From Crossiella sp. SN42 (GTDB lineage Bacteria > Actinomycetota > Actinomycetes > Mycobacteriales > Pseudonocardiaceae), in the NCBI RefSeq assembly GCF_023897065.1, contig NZ_JAMHIV010000001.1, positions 372,001 to 436,000 of the forward strand: 64,000 nucleotides of DNA. Reading direction: 5' to 3'. A program made the position numbers and the translations under genes. Of this stretch, positions 15,709 to 23,130 are shown piece by piece; the stretch's first letter is position 1, and the number at the start of each line of letters is the position of its first letter. A model generated the notes under the pieces. The model did no database searches. It was given only the letters and a program-made list of their open reading frames with translations, and was not told the origin of the DNA.

Positions 15709-15870
15709 AGGCCGTGTCCCCCAAGCCCCGCCCGCGCTAGCCGCGCCGGTTCGGCCGCTGGCGGCACGGCCGGAACGCCCGAATACACCCGGTATGAGGC
15801 CGTCCCGGCCGCACCGCCAGCGACCAAACCGATCACGGCTCCCGCAGACGGGGCTTGGGGGACACGGCCT
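15709..15870. mobile_element. MITE-like inverted-repeat element, copy 1 (162 bp)
   Basis: The ends are a perfect 22-bp inverted repeat, beginning AGGCCGTGTCCCCCAAGCCC. The inner about 100 bp is itself an imperfect inverted repeat and is closely similar, in opposite orientation, to the core of the element at 30039-30198: both share GCACGGCCGGAAC, CCCGAATAC, CCCGGTATGAG and GCGACCAAACCGATCACG. The element encodes nothing. It lies between the 3' ends of two convergent genes and its right end touches the stop codon of the nSTAND1 gene. It may be a non-autonomous transposable element, a bidirectional terminator, or both. Confidence 0.65.
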
Positions 15871-18800
15871 AACAGGGCGGCTGGAACTCCATCCCCGGGA
15901 AGTGCCGTTCCCACTCCGCGCGGCTGATCCGCGGGTGGGCCACCGCGCAGATCCGGGCCGCCACCCGCTCCAGGTCGGTGTCCCACAACCGCACCGTGCG
16001 GTCGTTGCCGGTGGTGACCACCCTGGTGCCGTCCGGGCTGACCGCCACCCCCGGCACCGGTCCCTGGTGGCCGACCAGCCGGGCTCGCTCCACCGGCGCG
16101 TGCGGATCGCTCAGGTCCCACACCCGCACCACCCCGTCCTCCGCGCCCGCCACCAGGCGCCTGCCGTCGGGGGCGAAGGCCAGCCAGTACACCACCGGCA
16201 GGCCGGAGATCGCCGCCAGCTCACCACCCTGGTCGCGCAGCCGCACCGTGTGGTCCCCCGGCTGGTAGCTGGCCATGAACCGGCCGTCCGGGCTCAGCGC
16301 GCCCACGTTGGCCGCGGCGGCGCCCGCGGGCTGGGGCAGCTCGACCGGGCGGGCCGGGTCGGTGACGCGCCACTGGCGGACCGGGGTGTTCGTGGTCCAC
16401 AGGGTCAGCACCGCATCGTCCGGGCTGAACGCGGTGGCCAGGTTGGTGTGCGGGGTCTCGGCGAACCGGGCCAGGACCCGGCGTGCGGCCACGTCCCACA
16501 GGGTCACCGCGCTGAGGCCGACCGCGGCCAGCACCCGGCCGTTGTGGCTGAACTTCACCGTGGTGATCTCCCCGGTGTCGCCTGCCAGTGGCGGCAGCGC
16601 GCGCGGGGCGGCCGGGTTCGTGAGGTCCCACAGCCACACCGAGCCGTCCTCGCTGGCCGCGGCGAGCAGGTGGTCGCGGGGGTGGAAGGCGACGCCGCGG
16701 ACGAAGGCGCCCGGTCCGGTCAGCTGGGCCAGCGGGCGCGGGTGCCGGGCGTCCCACAACCGGACCGTGCGGTCCCAGCTGCCGGTGGCCAGCAGGTTGC
16801 CGTCGGGGCTGAAGGCGGCCGTGGTGACCACGTCCTCGTGCCCGGTGAGCGGCAGCTCGCGCAGGTCCTTGATCCACTGCGGGGTGGCCACGGTGTTGCC
16901 GTCCGGGGCGAAGGCCACCTGGTAGGTCCCGCCGGGCAGGGTGCTGACCTTGCGCGGCGCGGCCGGATCGGTCACCTCCCACAGCACGGTGCTGCCGCTG
17001 CCGTTGGTGGCCAGCCGGCGCCCGTCCTTGCTGAAGGCCGCCGACCACATGATGGTCTTGTGCTCGCCGAGGGTGGCCAGCGGCCGCAGGTCCGCGGTGC
17101 GCCACAGCCGCACGGTCCGGTCCCAGCTCGCGGTGGCCATGGTGGCGCCGTCCGGGCTGATCGACACGCTCGGCACGGTGGCGGTGTGCCCGCTGACCTG
17201 GCCGCGCAGCCGGGGTGTGCCGTTCAGCTCCCACAGCCGGGCGGTGTGGTCGCCCGCGGTGGCCAGCAGGCCGCCGTCCCGGCTGAAGGTGACCGAGGTG
17301 ACCGGGCCGGAGTGGCCGGGCAAAGTGCCGGTCTCCCTTGGCCTGCGCGGATCGCCGAGGTCCCACAGCCTGGTCAGGCCGTCCCCGCCGCCGGTGGCCG
17401 CGCTCCGGCCGTCTGGGCTGAACGCCACCGAGTTCAGCGCGGCCGGGACGGTGGACAGCGGCAGCGGGACCCGCGGATCGCTGATCTCCCACAGCCGCAG
17501 GGCGCCGTGGTCCACGGTGGCCAGCAGCTTGCCGCCGGGGTGGAAGACCACCTCGCGGGCGGCCGCGGCCAGCGGGAGCACCGCCAGCTCGACCGGGCGG
17601 TTCGCATCGGCGATGTCCCACAGCCGGACCGTGCGGTCCCAGCCCGCGGTGGCCGCGACCGGTCCTGATGGCGCGTAGGCCACCGAGACCACCTCGCCGG
17701 TGTGCCCGGTGAACCGGCCGCGGTAGGGCGAGGTGAACGCGGCCAGCACCGCGTCGGCCAGCTCCGGGTGCGGGGAGCGGCGGTAGGCGGCCAGCCGCAG
17801 CTGCATGGCCAGCGCCGGTTCCTGCTCCTGCAAGGTGATCGCCGAGGCCACCGCGTTGCGGCCGAGGGCCAGGTCGCGCTGCTCGGCCACCAGGTGGCGG
17901 GAGCGCGCGGCGACCAGGGTGGCCGTGCTCGCCAGCACCAGCAGCGCCACCAGCAGGGTGGTCAGCCTGCGCCGGGTGCGCACCCGGCGCTGCCCGGCGG
18001 CCGCGCTGGCGCGCAGGAAGTCCCGTTCGCCCTCGGACAGCTCGGTGTCGTGCTCGGCGGCCCACTGCGCGGCCGCGCTGAGCCGGAGGCCGGAGTAGAG
18101 CGCGCCGGAGTCGTGGCCGAGACCGGTCCACTCGTGCGCGGCCTGGGTGAGCTGGCGGTGCAGGCGCAGCCCGGCCCGGTCCGCGGCGATCCACTCGGCC
18201 AGCCGGGGCCAGGCCCGCAGCAGGGCCTCGTGCGCGATCTCCACGGTGTCCCGGTCCAGCACCAGCAGCCGCGCCTCCACCAGGGTCTCGATCGCGGCCT
18301 GGGCCGGTTTCGCCGCGCTGCCAAGCAGTTCGGCGTGCTGGACCCGGCGGCGGGCGGGCTCGTCCCGCTCGTCGATGCGGACCAGCCGCAGCAGCACCCG
18401 CCTGGCCGCGTCCTGGGCCTCGGGGCCGAGCTGGTCGTAGGCGCGTTCGGCCGCGGCCGCCACCGCGCCCTCGATCCCGCCGGTGAGCCGGTACCCGGCC
18501 ACGGTCAGCGCCTCGGCGCTGCGCTGCTGCCAGGTGCCCAGCAGCGCGTAGGACAGCAGCGGCAGCGCGCCGGGGTCGTAGGTCGCGCCGGGATCCTCCC
18601 CGGCCAGGCCCAGATCGCGCAGCAGCAGCTCGACCAGCCCCGGTTCCACCGTCAGCCCCGCGGTCCCGGCCGGTCCGGTGATGGCCTCGACCAGCTCCTG
18701 GCGGCACATCGCGCCCACGGTGAACTGGTTGTGCCGCACCGCTTCCAGCAGCTGCGGCTGGGCCAGGCAGGCGCCGAAGAAGTCCGCGCGCACCCCCAGC

Positions 18801-19411
18801 ACCACCAGGGTGCCGGTCTTGGCCGCCGCGCACAGGGCGGTGATGAACTCGCGGCGCTCGTCGGGGTCCTCGCAGAGGGTGAAGACCTCCTCGAACTGGT
18901 CCACCACCAGCACCCCGCCGGGCTCGGGCAGCACCCGCATCGGCGTGGCGGTCGGGGTGCGCACCCGGACCGGCCCGTCCACCAGCAGCGCGCCCCGGCC
19001 CAGCGCGGGCGCCAGCCCGGCTCGCAGCAGCGAGGACTTGCCCGCGCCGGAGACCCCGAACACCAGCAGCGGCAACCCGTTCGCCCTGGCCCCGGCCAGC
19101 CGCCCGAGCAGCGCGGCGGTGGCCCGCTCCCTGCCGTGGAACCAGCAGGCGTCCTCGGCCTCGAAGGCGGCCAGACCCTGGTAGGGGCAGCGCGGGTGGT
19201 CCAGGCCGGCCAGCGCGATCAGCTCACCGTCCGTGGCGAGGGCCTCGTCCAGCCTGCTTGCCAGGCCGGGGTTGACCGGTTTGCGGCCGTTCTCGATGTT
19301 GCTCAGATATCCCTTGCTGTAGTGCACCAGCTGCGCCACCTGGGTCAGGGACAGTCCCCGTTCGGTGCGCAGCCTGCGTAGCCCCGCGCCGAAACCCGTC
19401 GCCTCCGCCAA
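15869..19411 (-). CDS. XRE helix-turn-helix / nSTAND1 NTPase / WD40-repeat protein, 1180 aa
   Basis: TTG 19411 is seven bases after AGGAGG and starts LAEATGFGAGLRRLRTERG. Residues 8-60 are an XRE helix-turn-helix (LSLTQVAQLVHYSKGYLSNIENGR). The STAND NTPase follows: Walker A GVSGAGKSS (119-127), Walker B VLVVDQFEEV (167-176). A single transmembrane helix lies at about 484-502. From about 545 to the end there are fourteen WD40 units, each ending in the form RTVRLWDI, enough for two seven-bladed propellers. Such proteins are signal-sensing switches; many STAND proteins act in stress response or phage defence. No effector gene adjoins. The combination of DNA-binding and membrane segments is odd. 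Confidence 0.88.
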   Translation of the reverse strand: MAEATGFGAGLRRLRTERGLSLTQVAQLVHYSKGYLSNIENGRKPVNPGLASRLDEALATDGELIALAGLDHPRCPYQGLAAFEAEDACWFHGRERATAALLGRLAGARANGLPLLVFGVSGAGKSSLLRAGLAPALGRGALLVDGPVRVRTPTATPMRVLPEPGGVLVVDQFEEVFTLCEDPDERREFITALCAAAKTGTLVVLGVRADFFGACLAQPQLLEAVRHNQFTVGAMCRQELVEAITGPAGTAGLTVEPGLVELLLRDLGLAGEDPGATYDPGALPLLSYALLGTWQQRSAEALTVAGYRLTGGIEGAVAAAAERAYDQLGPEAQDAARRVLLRLVRIDERDEPARRRVQHAELLGSAAKPAQAAIETLVEARLLVLDRDTVEIAHEALLRAWPRLAEWIAADRAGLRLHRQLTQAAHEWTGLGHDSGALYSGLRLSAAAQWAAEHDTELSEGERDFLRASAAAGQRRVRTRRRLTTLLVALLVLASTATLVAARSRHLVAEQRDLALGRNAVASAITLQEQEPALAMQLRLAAYRRSPHPELADAVLAAFTSPYRGRFTGHTGEVVSVAYAPSGPVAATAGWDRTVRLWDIADANRPVELAVLPLAAAAREVVFHPGGKLLATVDHGALRLWEISDPRVPLPLSTVPAALNSVAFSPDGRSAATGGGDGLTRLWDLGDPRRPRETGTLPGHSGPVTSVTFSRDGGLLATAGDHTARLWELNGTPRLRGQVSGHTATVPSVSISPDGATMATASWDRTVRLWRTADLRPLATLGEHKTIMWSAAFSKDGRRLATNGSGSTVLWEVTDPAAPRKVSTLPGGTYQVAFAPDGNTVATPQWIKDLRELPLTGHEDVVTTAAFSPDGNLLATGSWDRTVRLWDARHPRPLAQLTGPGAFVRGVAFHPRDHLLAAASEDGSVWLWDLTNPAAPRALPPLAGDTGEITTVKFSHNGRVLAAVGLSAVTLWDVAARRVLARFAETPHTNLATAFSPDDAVLTLWTTNTPVRQWRVTDPARPVELPQPAGAAAANVGALSPDGRFMASYQPGDHTVRLRDQGGELAAISGLPVVYWLAFAPDGRRLVAGAEDGVVRVWDLSDPHAPVERARLVGHQGPVPGVAVSPDGTRVVTTGNDRTVRLWDTDLERVAARICAVAHPRISRAEWERHFPGMEFQPPC

Positions 19412-19434
19412 CCCGTTCCTCCTGATCAACTGTG

Positions 19435-19463
19435 GTATCCCGGAGGAGCGTAGGCAGGGATAC
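19435..19463. promoter_or_regulatory. Operator candidate GTATCCC-N15-GGGATAC before the nSTAND1 gene
   Basis: The two 7-bp half-sites are perfectly complementary and 22 bp apart centre to centre, two helical turns. The site ends 24 bp upstream of the TTG start. Because the gene product itself carries an XRE domain, autoregulation is the simplest explanation. Confidence 0.45.
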
Positions 19464-19535
19464 GGGCAACCCCTGCTCCCCATCGGGCAGATCACCGAAC
19501 GTTGTTGAGGCCAGCCGGGCCACGAACGCGGATGA

Positions 19536-19814
19536 CCTCGACACAAGGGGATCGACCATGCGACGCTCAACGGGCGCTGCCTGGACGTCAAGCACGGCCA
19601 GGTCAACGGCGCGGTGCAGGCCACCGGCGCCTGTCACAACCACGCCAACCAGCGCTGGCAGTGGAACGGCGACGTCAACCACGACGCCTTCGTGCGCACC
19701 CTGAGCACGCTGCAGGTGATGGGCATCGAGGACAACGGCCGTGGCGGCGGCATCAACATGCGCGACGAGGTCCCCGGCGCGGCCTGGCAGAAGTGGAAGC
19801 AGGTCGTGGTCTGA
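19536..19814 (+). pseudogene. Remnant of a ricin-type lectin / peptidoglycan-binding protein
   Basis: A frame without start codon reads GRCLDVKHGQVNGAVQATGA then CHNHANQRWQW, a clear ricin-B (beta-trefoil) lectin repeat with Q-x-W, followed by FVRTLSTLQVMGIEDNGRGG and WQKWKQVVV. A stop lies just upstream at 19533, and the first possible start is an internal GTG at 19614. What survives is therefore the C-terminal end of a larger secreted carbohydrate-binding protein, whose N-terminal part has been lost. It is head to head with the nSTAND1 gene. Confidence 0.6.
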
Positions 19815-19825
19815 CGCCTGCGCCG

Positions 19826-20092
19826 TCAGCCCGGGCCGGGCGGCTCCACCTGGTATCCCAGCAGGTCCGTCCGGCCCGGACGGCCGAACCCACCGGTGGC
19901 CGGGACCGCGCGCGGCACCGCGATCGGCTGGCCGCCGCGCCGCCGGACCTCCGCCGTCGGCGGTCGCGGCTCGCCCAAAACGTTGCGGCGCAAGGACTCC
20001 AGGAGCACCTCCGGCACCGGGACCTCGGCCCCCGGCTCGGTGTGGCGCACGGCCAGGCCGTCGCACTCCAGTGACGCGGCCAGCACGTGCAT
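19826..20092 (-). CDS. Small hypothetical protein, 88 aa
   Basis: ATG 20092 is preceded by GGAGAGGGGGG. The N-terminal part (MHVLAASLECDGLAVRHTEPGAEVPVPEVLLESLRRNVLG) looks structured; the C-terminal half is Pro/Arg/Gly-rich and probably disordered. No signal peptide or membrane segment. I do not recognise a family. Direct repeats just upstream may be its promoter-operator region. Confidence 0.5.
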   Translation of the reverse strand: MHVLAASLECDGLAVRHTEPGAEVPVPEVLLESLRRNVLGEPRPPTAEVRRRGGQPIAVPRAVPATGGFGRPGRTDLLGYQVEPPGPG

Positions 20093-20112
20093 TCAGGCCC
20101 CCCTCTCCGCCA

Positions 20113-20141
20113 TTCGCGCATCCTAGCGTTTTCGCGCATCC
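20113..20141. promoter_or_regulatory. Direct repeat TTCGCGCATCC x2 upstream of the 88-aa gene
   Basis: Identical 11-bp units at 20113-20123 and 20131-20141, 18 bp apart, in a relatively AT-rich stretch. An inverted GATGCGC lies at about 20149. The location, 21 bp in front of the minus-strand start, suggests tandem activator or repressor sites. No regulator can be named. The rest of the 20093-20351 gap has no gene that I can support. Confidence 0.4.
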
Positions 20142-20351
20142 CATTACGATGCGCTTCTGGAGTTAATTCAGTCGGCCTAGCAACCCCTTGAGTTACCCAG
20201 TGACACCAGCACAAGGTAGTGACGCCGACTGTTCTGCGCTATCTTGACCGGAATGCCGGATGACGATTCGCCGACAAATGGACGCAGCAATTCGCAGCCT
20301 GCCAGAGATTCGCGCCCGTTCTGGGTATCCGAAAAACCTGGAGAGGCCCAC

Positions 20352-20372
20352 ATGGACCTGTTCGCCCCATGA
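20352..20372 (+). CDS. Six-codon leader peptide, MDLFAP, coupled to the GT2 gene
   Basis: GGAGAGG lies five bases before ATG 20352. The tiny frame ends in TGA that overlaps the start of the glycosyltransferase (ATGA at 20369). The glycosyltransferase has no closer ribosome binding site, so ribosomes would reach it by termination-reinitiation from this leader. It may be only a translational-coupling device, or an attenuator. Too short to call with certainty. Confidence 0.4.
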   Translation: MDLFAP

Positions 20373-21277
20373 TCAGCGTCGTGATCCCGACCAGGGACCG
20401 CACCACCCGCCTGCACCTGACCCTGTCCGCGCTGCTGGCGCAGACCCTGGACCGGGACTCCTTCGAGGTGCTGCTGGTCGATGACGCGCCCCGGCCCGGC
20501 GCGGTGGAGACCGTGCTGGCCGCGCTGCCCACCGGCCTGCCGCTGCGGCTGGCCCGCTCCGGCGGCCGGGGTGTGGCCGCGGCCCGCAACGCCGGAGCCG
20601 GCCTCGCCCTCGGCGACCTGCTGCTGTTCCTGGACGACGACACCCTGGCCGACCCGGACCTGCTGCGCGCACACCTGGCCGCGCACACCGCGCCGCCCCC
20701 ATTGCCCTTCACCCACACCGTCGCGCACAGCCGGGTCAGCGACCTCACCGCCTTCCTGTTCACCGCCGATCCCCTCCGCTTCAGCCGCACTCTCACCGGC
20801 GCCCGCGGCCGCACCCTCGCCCCCGCCGACCTGCCCACGCTTCCCCGCCTGGCCCGCACGCTCGGCCCGCGCTGCTCCTTCATCGAGGGCGTGGCCCGCG
20901 CGGTCACCGGCGTCCCGGCCTACCAGGAGCTGCGCTGGCTGGCCTGTGTCGGCACCGGCACCAGCATGTCCAGGGCGCTGTTCGAGCGCGCCGGTGGTTT
21001 CGACGAGGGCTTCGGCGCGTTGTGGGGCGGCGAGGACCTCGAGCTCGGTCTGCGACTGGCCGCGGCCGGCGCGGAGTTCCGGCTGCTGGATCCGGCCGCG
21101 TACCACTTGCCGCAGGCCCGCCACCACACCGGCGCGGACCTGCGGCGGTTCTGGGCCCTGGTGGCACAACGGCACGGCAGGCCACGACTGGAGCGGGTCG
21201 GCGACTTCCTGCGCGGCGACATCGGCCTGGACCAGCTCGCCGCCGAGCTCGCCCCCACCCCGCAGGCCGCGCCATGA
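20369..21277 (+). CDS. Family 2 glycosyltransferase, 302 aa
   Basis: Starts ISVVIPTRDRTTRLHLTLSALL, the GT-A opening of GT2 enzymes. The nucleotide site is DSFEVLLVDDAP and the metal motif is LLLFLDDDTLADPDLL (DDD). The acceptor region contains GGFDEGFGALWGGEDLELGLRL, with the E-D-L-E-L catalytic-base motif. Cytoplasmic; no membrane helix. Its stop overlaps the next gene's start (ATGA), so GT2, Gfo/Idh and probably SpeD form one operon. The donor and acceptor are unknown; the company of an NAD-dependent sugar-type oxidoreductase suggests it modifies a small glycoconjugate. Confidence 0.87.
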   Translation: MISVVIPTRDRTTRLHLTLSALLAQTLDRDSFEVLLVDDAPRPGAVETVLAALPTGLPLRLARSGGRGVAAARNAGAGLALGDLLLFLDDDTLADPDLLRAHLAAHTAPPPLPFTHTVAHSRVSDLTAFLFTADPLRFSRTLTGARGRTLAPADLPTLPRLARTLGPRCSFIEGVARAVTGVPAYQELRWLACVGTGTSMSRALFERAGGFDEGFGALWGGEDLELGLRLAAAGAEFRLLDPAAYHLPQARHHTGADLRRFWALVAQRHGRPRLERVGDFLRGDIGLDQLAAELAPTPQAAP

Positions 21278-22200
21278 CCAGGGTCGCGATCATCGGCTGC
21301 GGCCGGGTGTGCCAGCGCTACCACCTGCCCTTCATCGACGCCCGGCCGGACCTGGAACTGGTCGGGGCCTGCGACCGCAACCCGGCCCGCACCGCGCAAC
21401 TGTTCGCCAACGAGCCCGGCGTGCACGTCGGCGGCTCCGTGCACGAGATCCTGGACCGCACCAACCCGGATGTGCTGGTGGTCTGCACTCCCAACAACGA
21501 CCACGTCGCCCCCGCCCTGACCGCCCTCAGCGCGGGCATCGCGGTGCTGTCGGAAAAACCACTGGCCGCCGACATCGAGCAGGCCAGGCTGTTCGCCGCG
21601 CACGCCACCGGCGACCCGCTCTTCGGCGTCAACCTGCCCTACCGCTTCCACGAGCTGCTGCCCCCGTTCGCCGAGGCGGTGCGCGGCAGCGAGGTCACCG
21701 GCATCGAGTTCGGCATGAGCACCCCCGGCGACCGCCTGTGGCGCGCCTTCACCCCGTGGTACCGCGATCCCCGGCTGGCCGGCGGCGGCGCGTTGCTGGA
21801 CCTGGGCACCCACGCCCTGGACGTGCTGCGCACCGTCTTCGGCGAGCCGGAGCTGCGCACCTGCTCGGTGGCAGGCGGCCCGGTGGAGGAACGCGCGGAG
21901 CTGACCCTGTCCTTCGCCGGCGTGCCCGCGGCGCTGCGGGTGGACCGGTCCGCGCGCACCGTCACCATGGCGATCATCGCGCACACCACCGAGGGCAAGC
22001 ACCTGCTGGACTTCCGGCGCGGCGAGCTCCGCCTGGCCGACGGCACGGTCCGCCAGGCCACCCACCGCCCCGAGCTCGCGGCCATGACCGCCTTCTACGA
22101 CGCGGTCGGCGGCGGCCCCGGCGCGGTGGTCCCGGCCGCGGAGGCACTGCACCTCCAGGAGTTGGTGGTCGCGGCCTACCACCTGGCCGGGTCACCCTGA
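21274..22200 (+). CDS. Gfo/Idh/MocA-family NAD(P)-dependent oxidoreductase, 308 aa
   Basis: Rossmann N-terminus MTRVAIIGCGRVCQRYHLPF, with D-R-N after beta-2 and VVCTPNNDHVAPALTALSAGIAVLSEKPLA, which contains the conserved EKP lysine. The C-terminal half has GGGALLDLGTHALDVL with the catalytic His-containing motif. These enzymes oxidise or reduce hydroxyls of sugars, inositols or similar. The start overlaps the GT2 stop by four bases. The 308-residue length is slightly short but complete at both ends. Confidence 0.87.
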   Translation: MTRVAIIGCGRVCQRYHLPFIDARPDLELVGACDRNPARTAQLFANEPGVHVGGSVHEILDRTNPDVLVVCTPNNDHVAPALTALSAGIAVLSEKPLAADIEQARLFAAHATGDPLFGVNLPYRFHELLPPFAEAVRGSEVTGIEFGMSTPGDRLWRAFTPWYRDPRLAGGGALLDLGTHALDVLRTVFGEPELRTCSVAGGPVEERAELTLSFAGVPAALRVDRSARTVTMAIIAHTTEGKHLLDFRRGELRLADGTVRQATHRPELAAMTAFYDAVGGGPGAVVPAAEALHLQELVVAAYHLAGSP

Positions 22201-22252
22201 CGCGCCAGTGTTCTCGCTGCGCCCCGGCCCGATCCGCCCTAGCCTGGGCGCC

Positions 22253-22618
22253 ATGGCCGAACAGGAAGAGGTCCAGGTCGACGAGCTGTGCTCCTACGCG
22301 GTGGACGTGTGGGTGCGCGATCCGGCGATCCTGGTGGACGAGACCGCGCTGGTGGAACTGCTGCGCTCAGCGGCGACCGCGGGCAACGCGACCATCCTCG
22401 GCGAGACCGGGCACGTCTTCCCCAACGGCGCGGTGACCGCGGTGCTGGTGCTGTCCCAGTCCCACCTGAGCATCCACACCTGGCCGGAGTTCAGCCTGGC
22501 CAACATCGACCTGCTCGCCTACGGCAGGCTCAACGCCGAGCTCATGCTGGAAAAGATCGAAAAGGGCCTCAACCCGACCCGCATCAACGTGGCCCGCCTG
22601 CTCCGCGCGGTTCGCTAG
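22253..22618 (+). CDS. SpeD-type pyruvoyl-dependent decarboxylase homologue lacking the family Cys, 121 aa
   Basis: Clear prokaryotic S-adenosylmethionine decarboxylase fold: CSYAVDVWVRDPAILVDETA, AGNATILGETGHVFPNGAVT, SQSHLSIHTWPEFSLANIDL. Ser70, the residue that becomes the pyruvoyl group, and His75 are kept. Two positions differ from the textbook enzyme: the residue before the cleavage Ser is Gln (normally Glu), and the catalytic Cys of the FTCG motif is replaced (LAYG, Tyr90). Self-cleavage may still occur, but AdoMet decarboxylation is doubtful. No spermidine synthase is nearby. Neofunctionalised SpeD homologues acting on ornithine or arginine are known in bacteria, so this may be such an enzyme. 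ATG 22253 lies 53 bp after the oxidoreductase. Confidence 0.8.
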   Translation: MAEQEEVQVDELCSYAVDVWVRDPAILVDETALVELLRSAATAGNATILGETGHVFPNGAVTAVLVLSQSHLSIHTWPEFSLANIDLLAYGRLNAELMLEKIEKGLNPTRINVARLLRAVR

Positions 22619-22914
22619 GCGGGTGGCAGGTACTTCGGCGCCAGGAACTCCTCGATCGGCCGCGGCCCCACGTACTGCCGGCACGGGCACTGCGCGTAGG
22701 TGGTGCCGACGTAGGTGCCGTCCTTGCCGTAGGAGTCCTTCCGCTGCACCTCGGCGTGACAGCTGCCGTTCTCCTGATCGTGCATGGCCAGGGAGTGGCC
22801 GCAACCGCAGTCGGCGGTGAGCGGCTTCGGCTGGCGCTTGCGCCGGGTCAGCAGGCCCGCGACGTAGCCGACCAGCAGCAGTCCCCCACCGACGGCGAGC
22901 GTGATCGGATCCAT
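22615..22914 (-). CDS. Small membrane-anchored Cys-rich protein, 99 aa
   Basis: ATG 22914 follows GGGGGG. One N-terminal transmembrane helix (ITLAVGGGLLLVGYVAGLL) precedes a basic RRKRQPKP stretch and a Cys/His-rich domain: DCGCGHSLAMHD, GSCHAEV and AQCPCRQYVGP. The spacing of Cys and His suggests one zinc site in a cytoplasmic domain. Similar proteins occur in actinomycetes without known role. Its TAG overlaps the SpeD stop on the opposite strand within the four bases CTAG. Confidence 0.65.
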   Translation of the reverse strand: MDPITLAVGGGLLLVGYVAGLLTRRKRQPKPLTADCGCGHSLAMHDQENGSCHAEVQRKDSYGKDGTYVGTTYAQCPCRQYVGPRPIEEFLAPKYLPPA

Positions 22915-23130
22915 CGAACGGCCCCCCGATCGCAATGGTTTCCCAGACCGGCCCATGTTACCGGCCGCCACCGGATCGAGCCGGGAAATGGCCGCCCCCA
23001 AAGGCACTATCCAGGGCAGCGAAGTGGATCTCCCGTGCCCGTCGGCACGTCGCCAGATGGCTGTGTAAGCTCGCCGGGTAAAATCGCTCTAGCTGGGGAA
23101 ACGGCAGCCGCCGTTCATCGCGGAGGTCGA

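Noticed and set aside
20260-20484. 74-residue frame upstream of the GT2 gene
   Set aside because: It overlaps the GT2 coding start in another frame and has no ribosome binding site.
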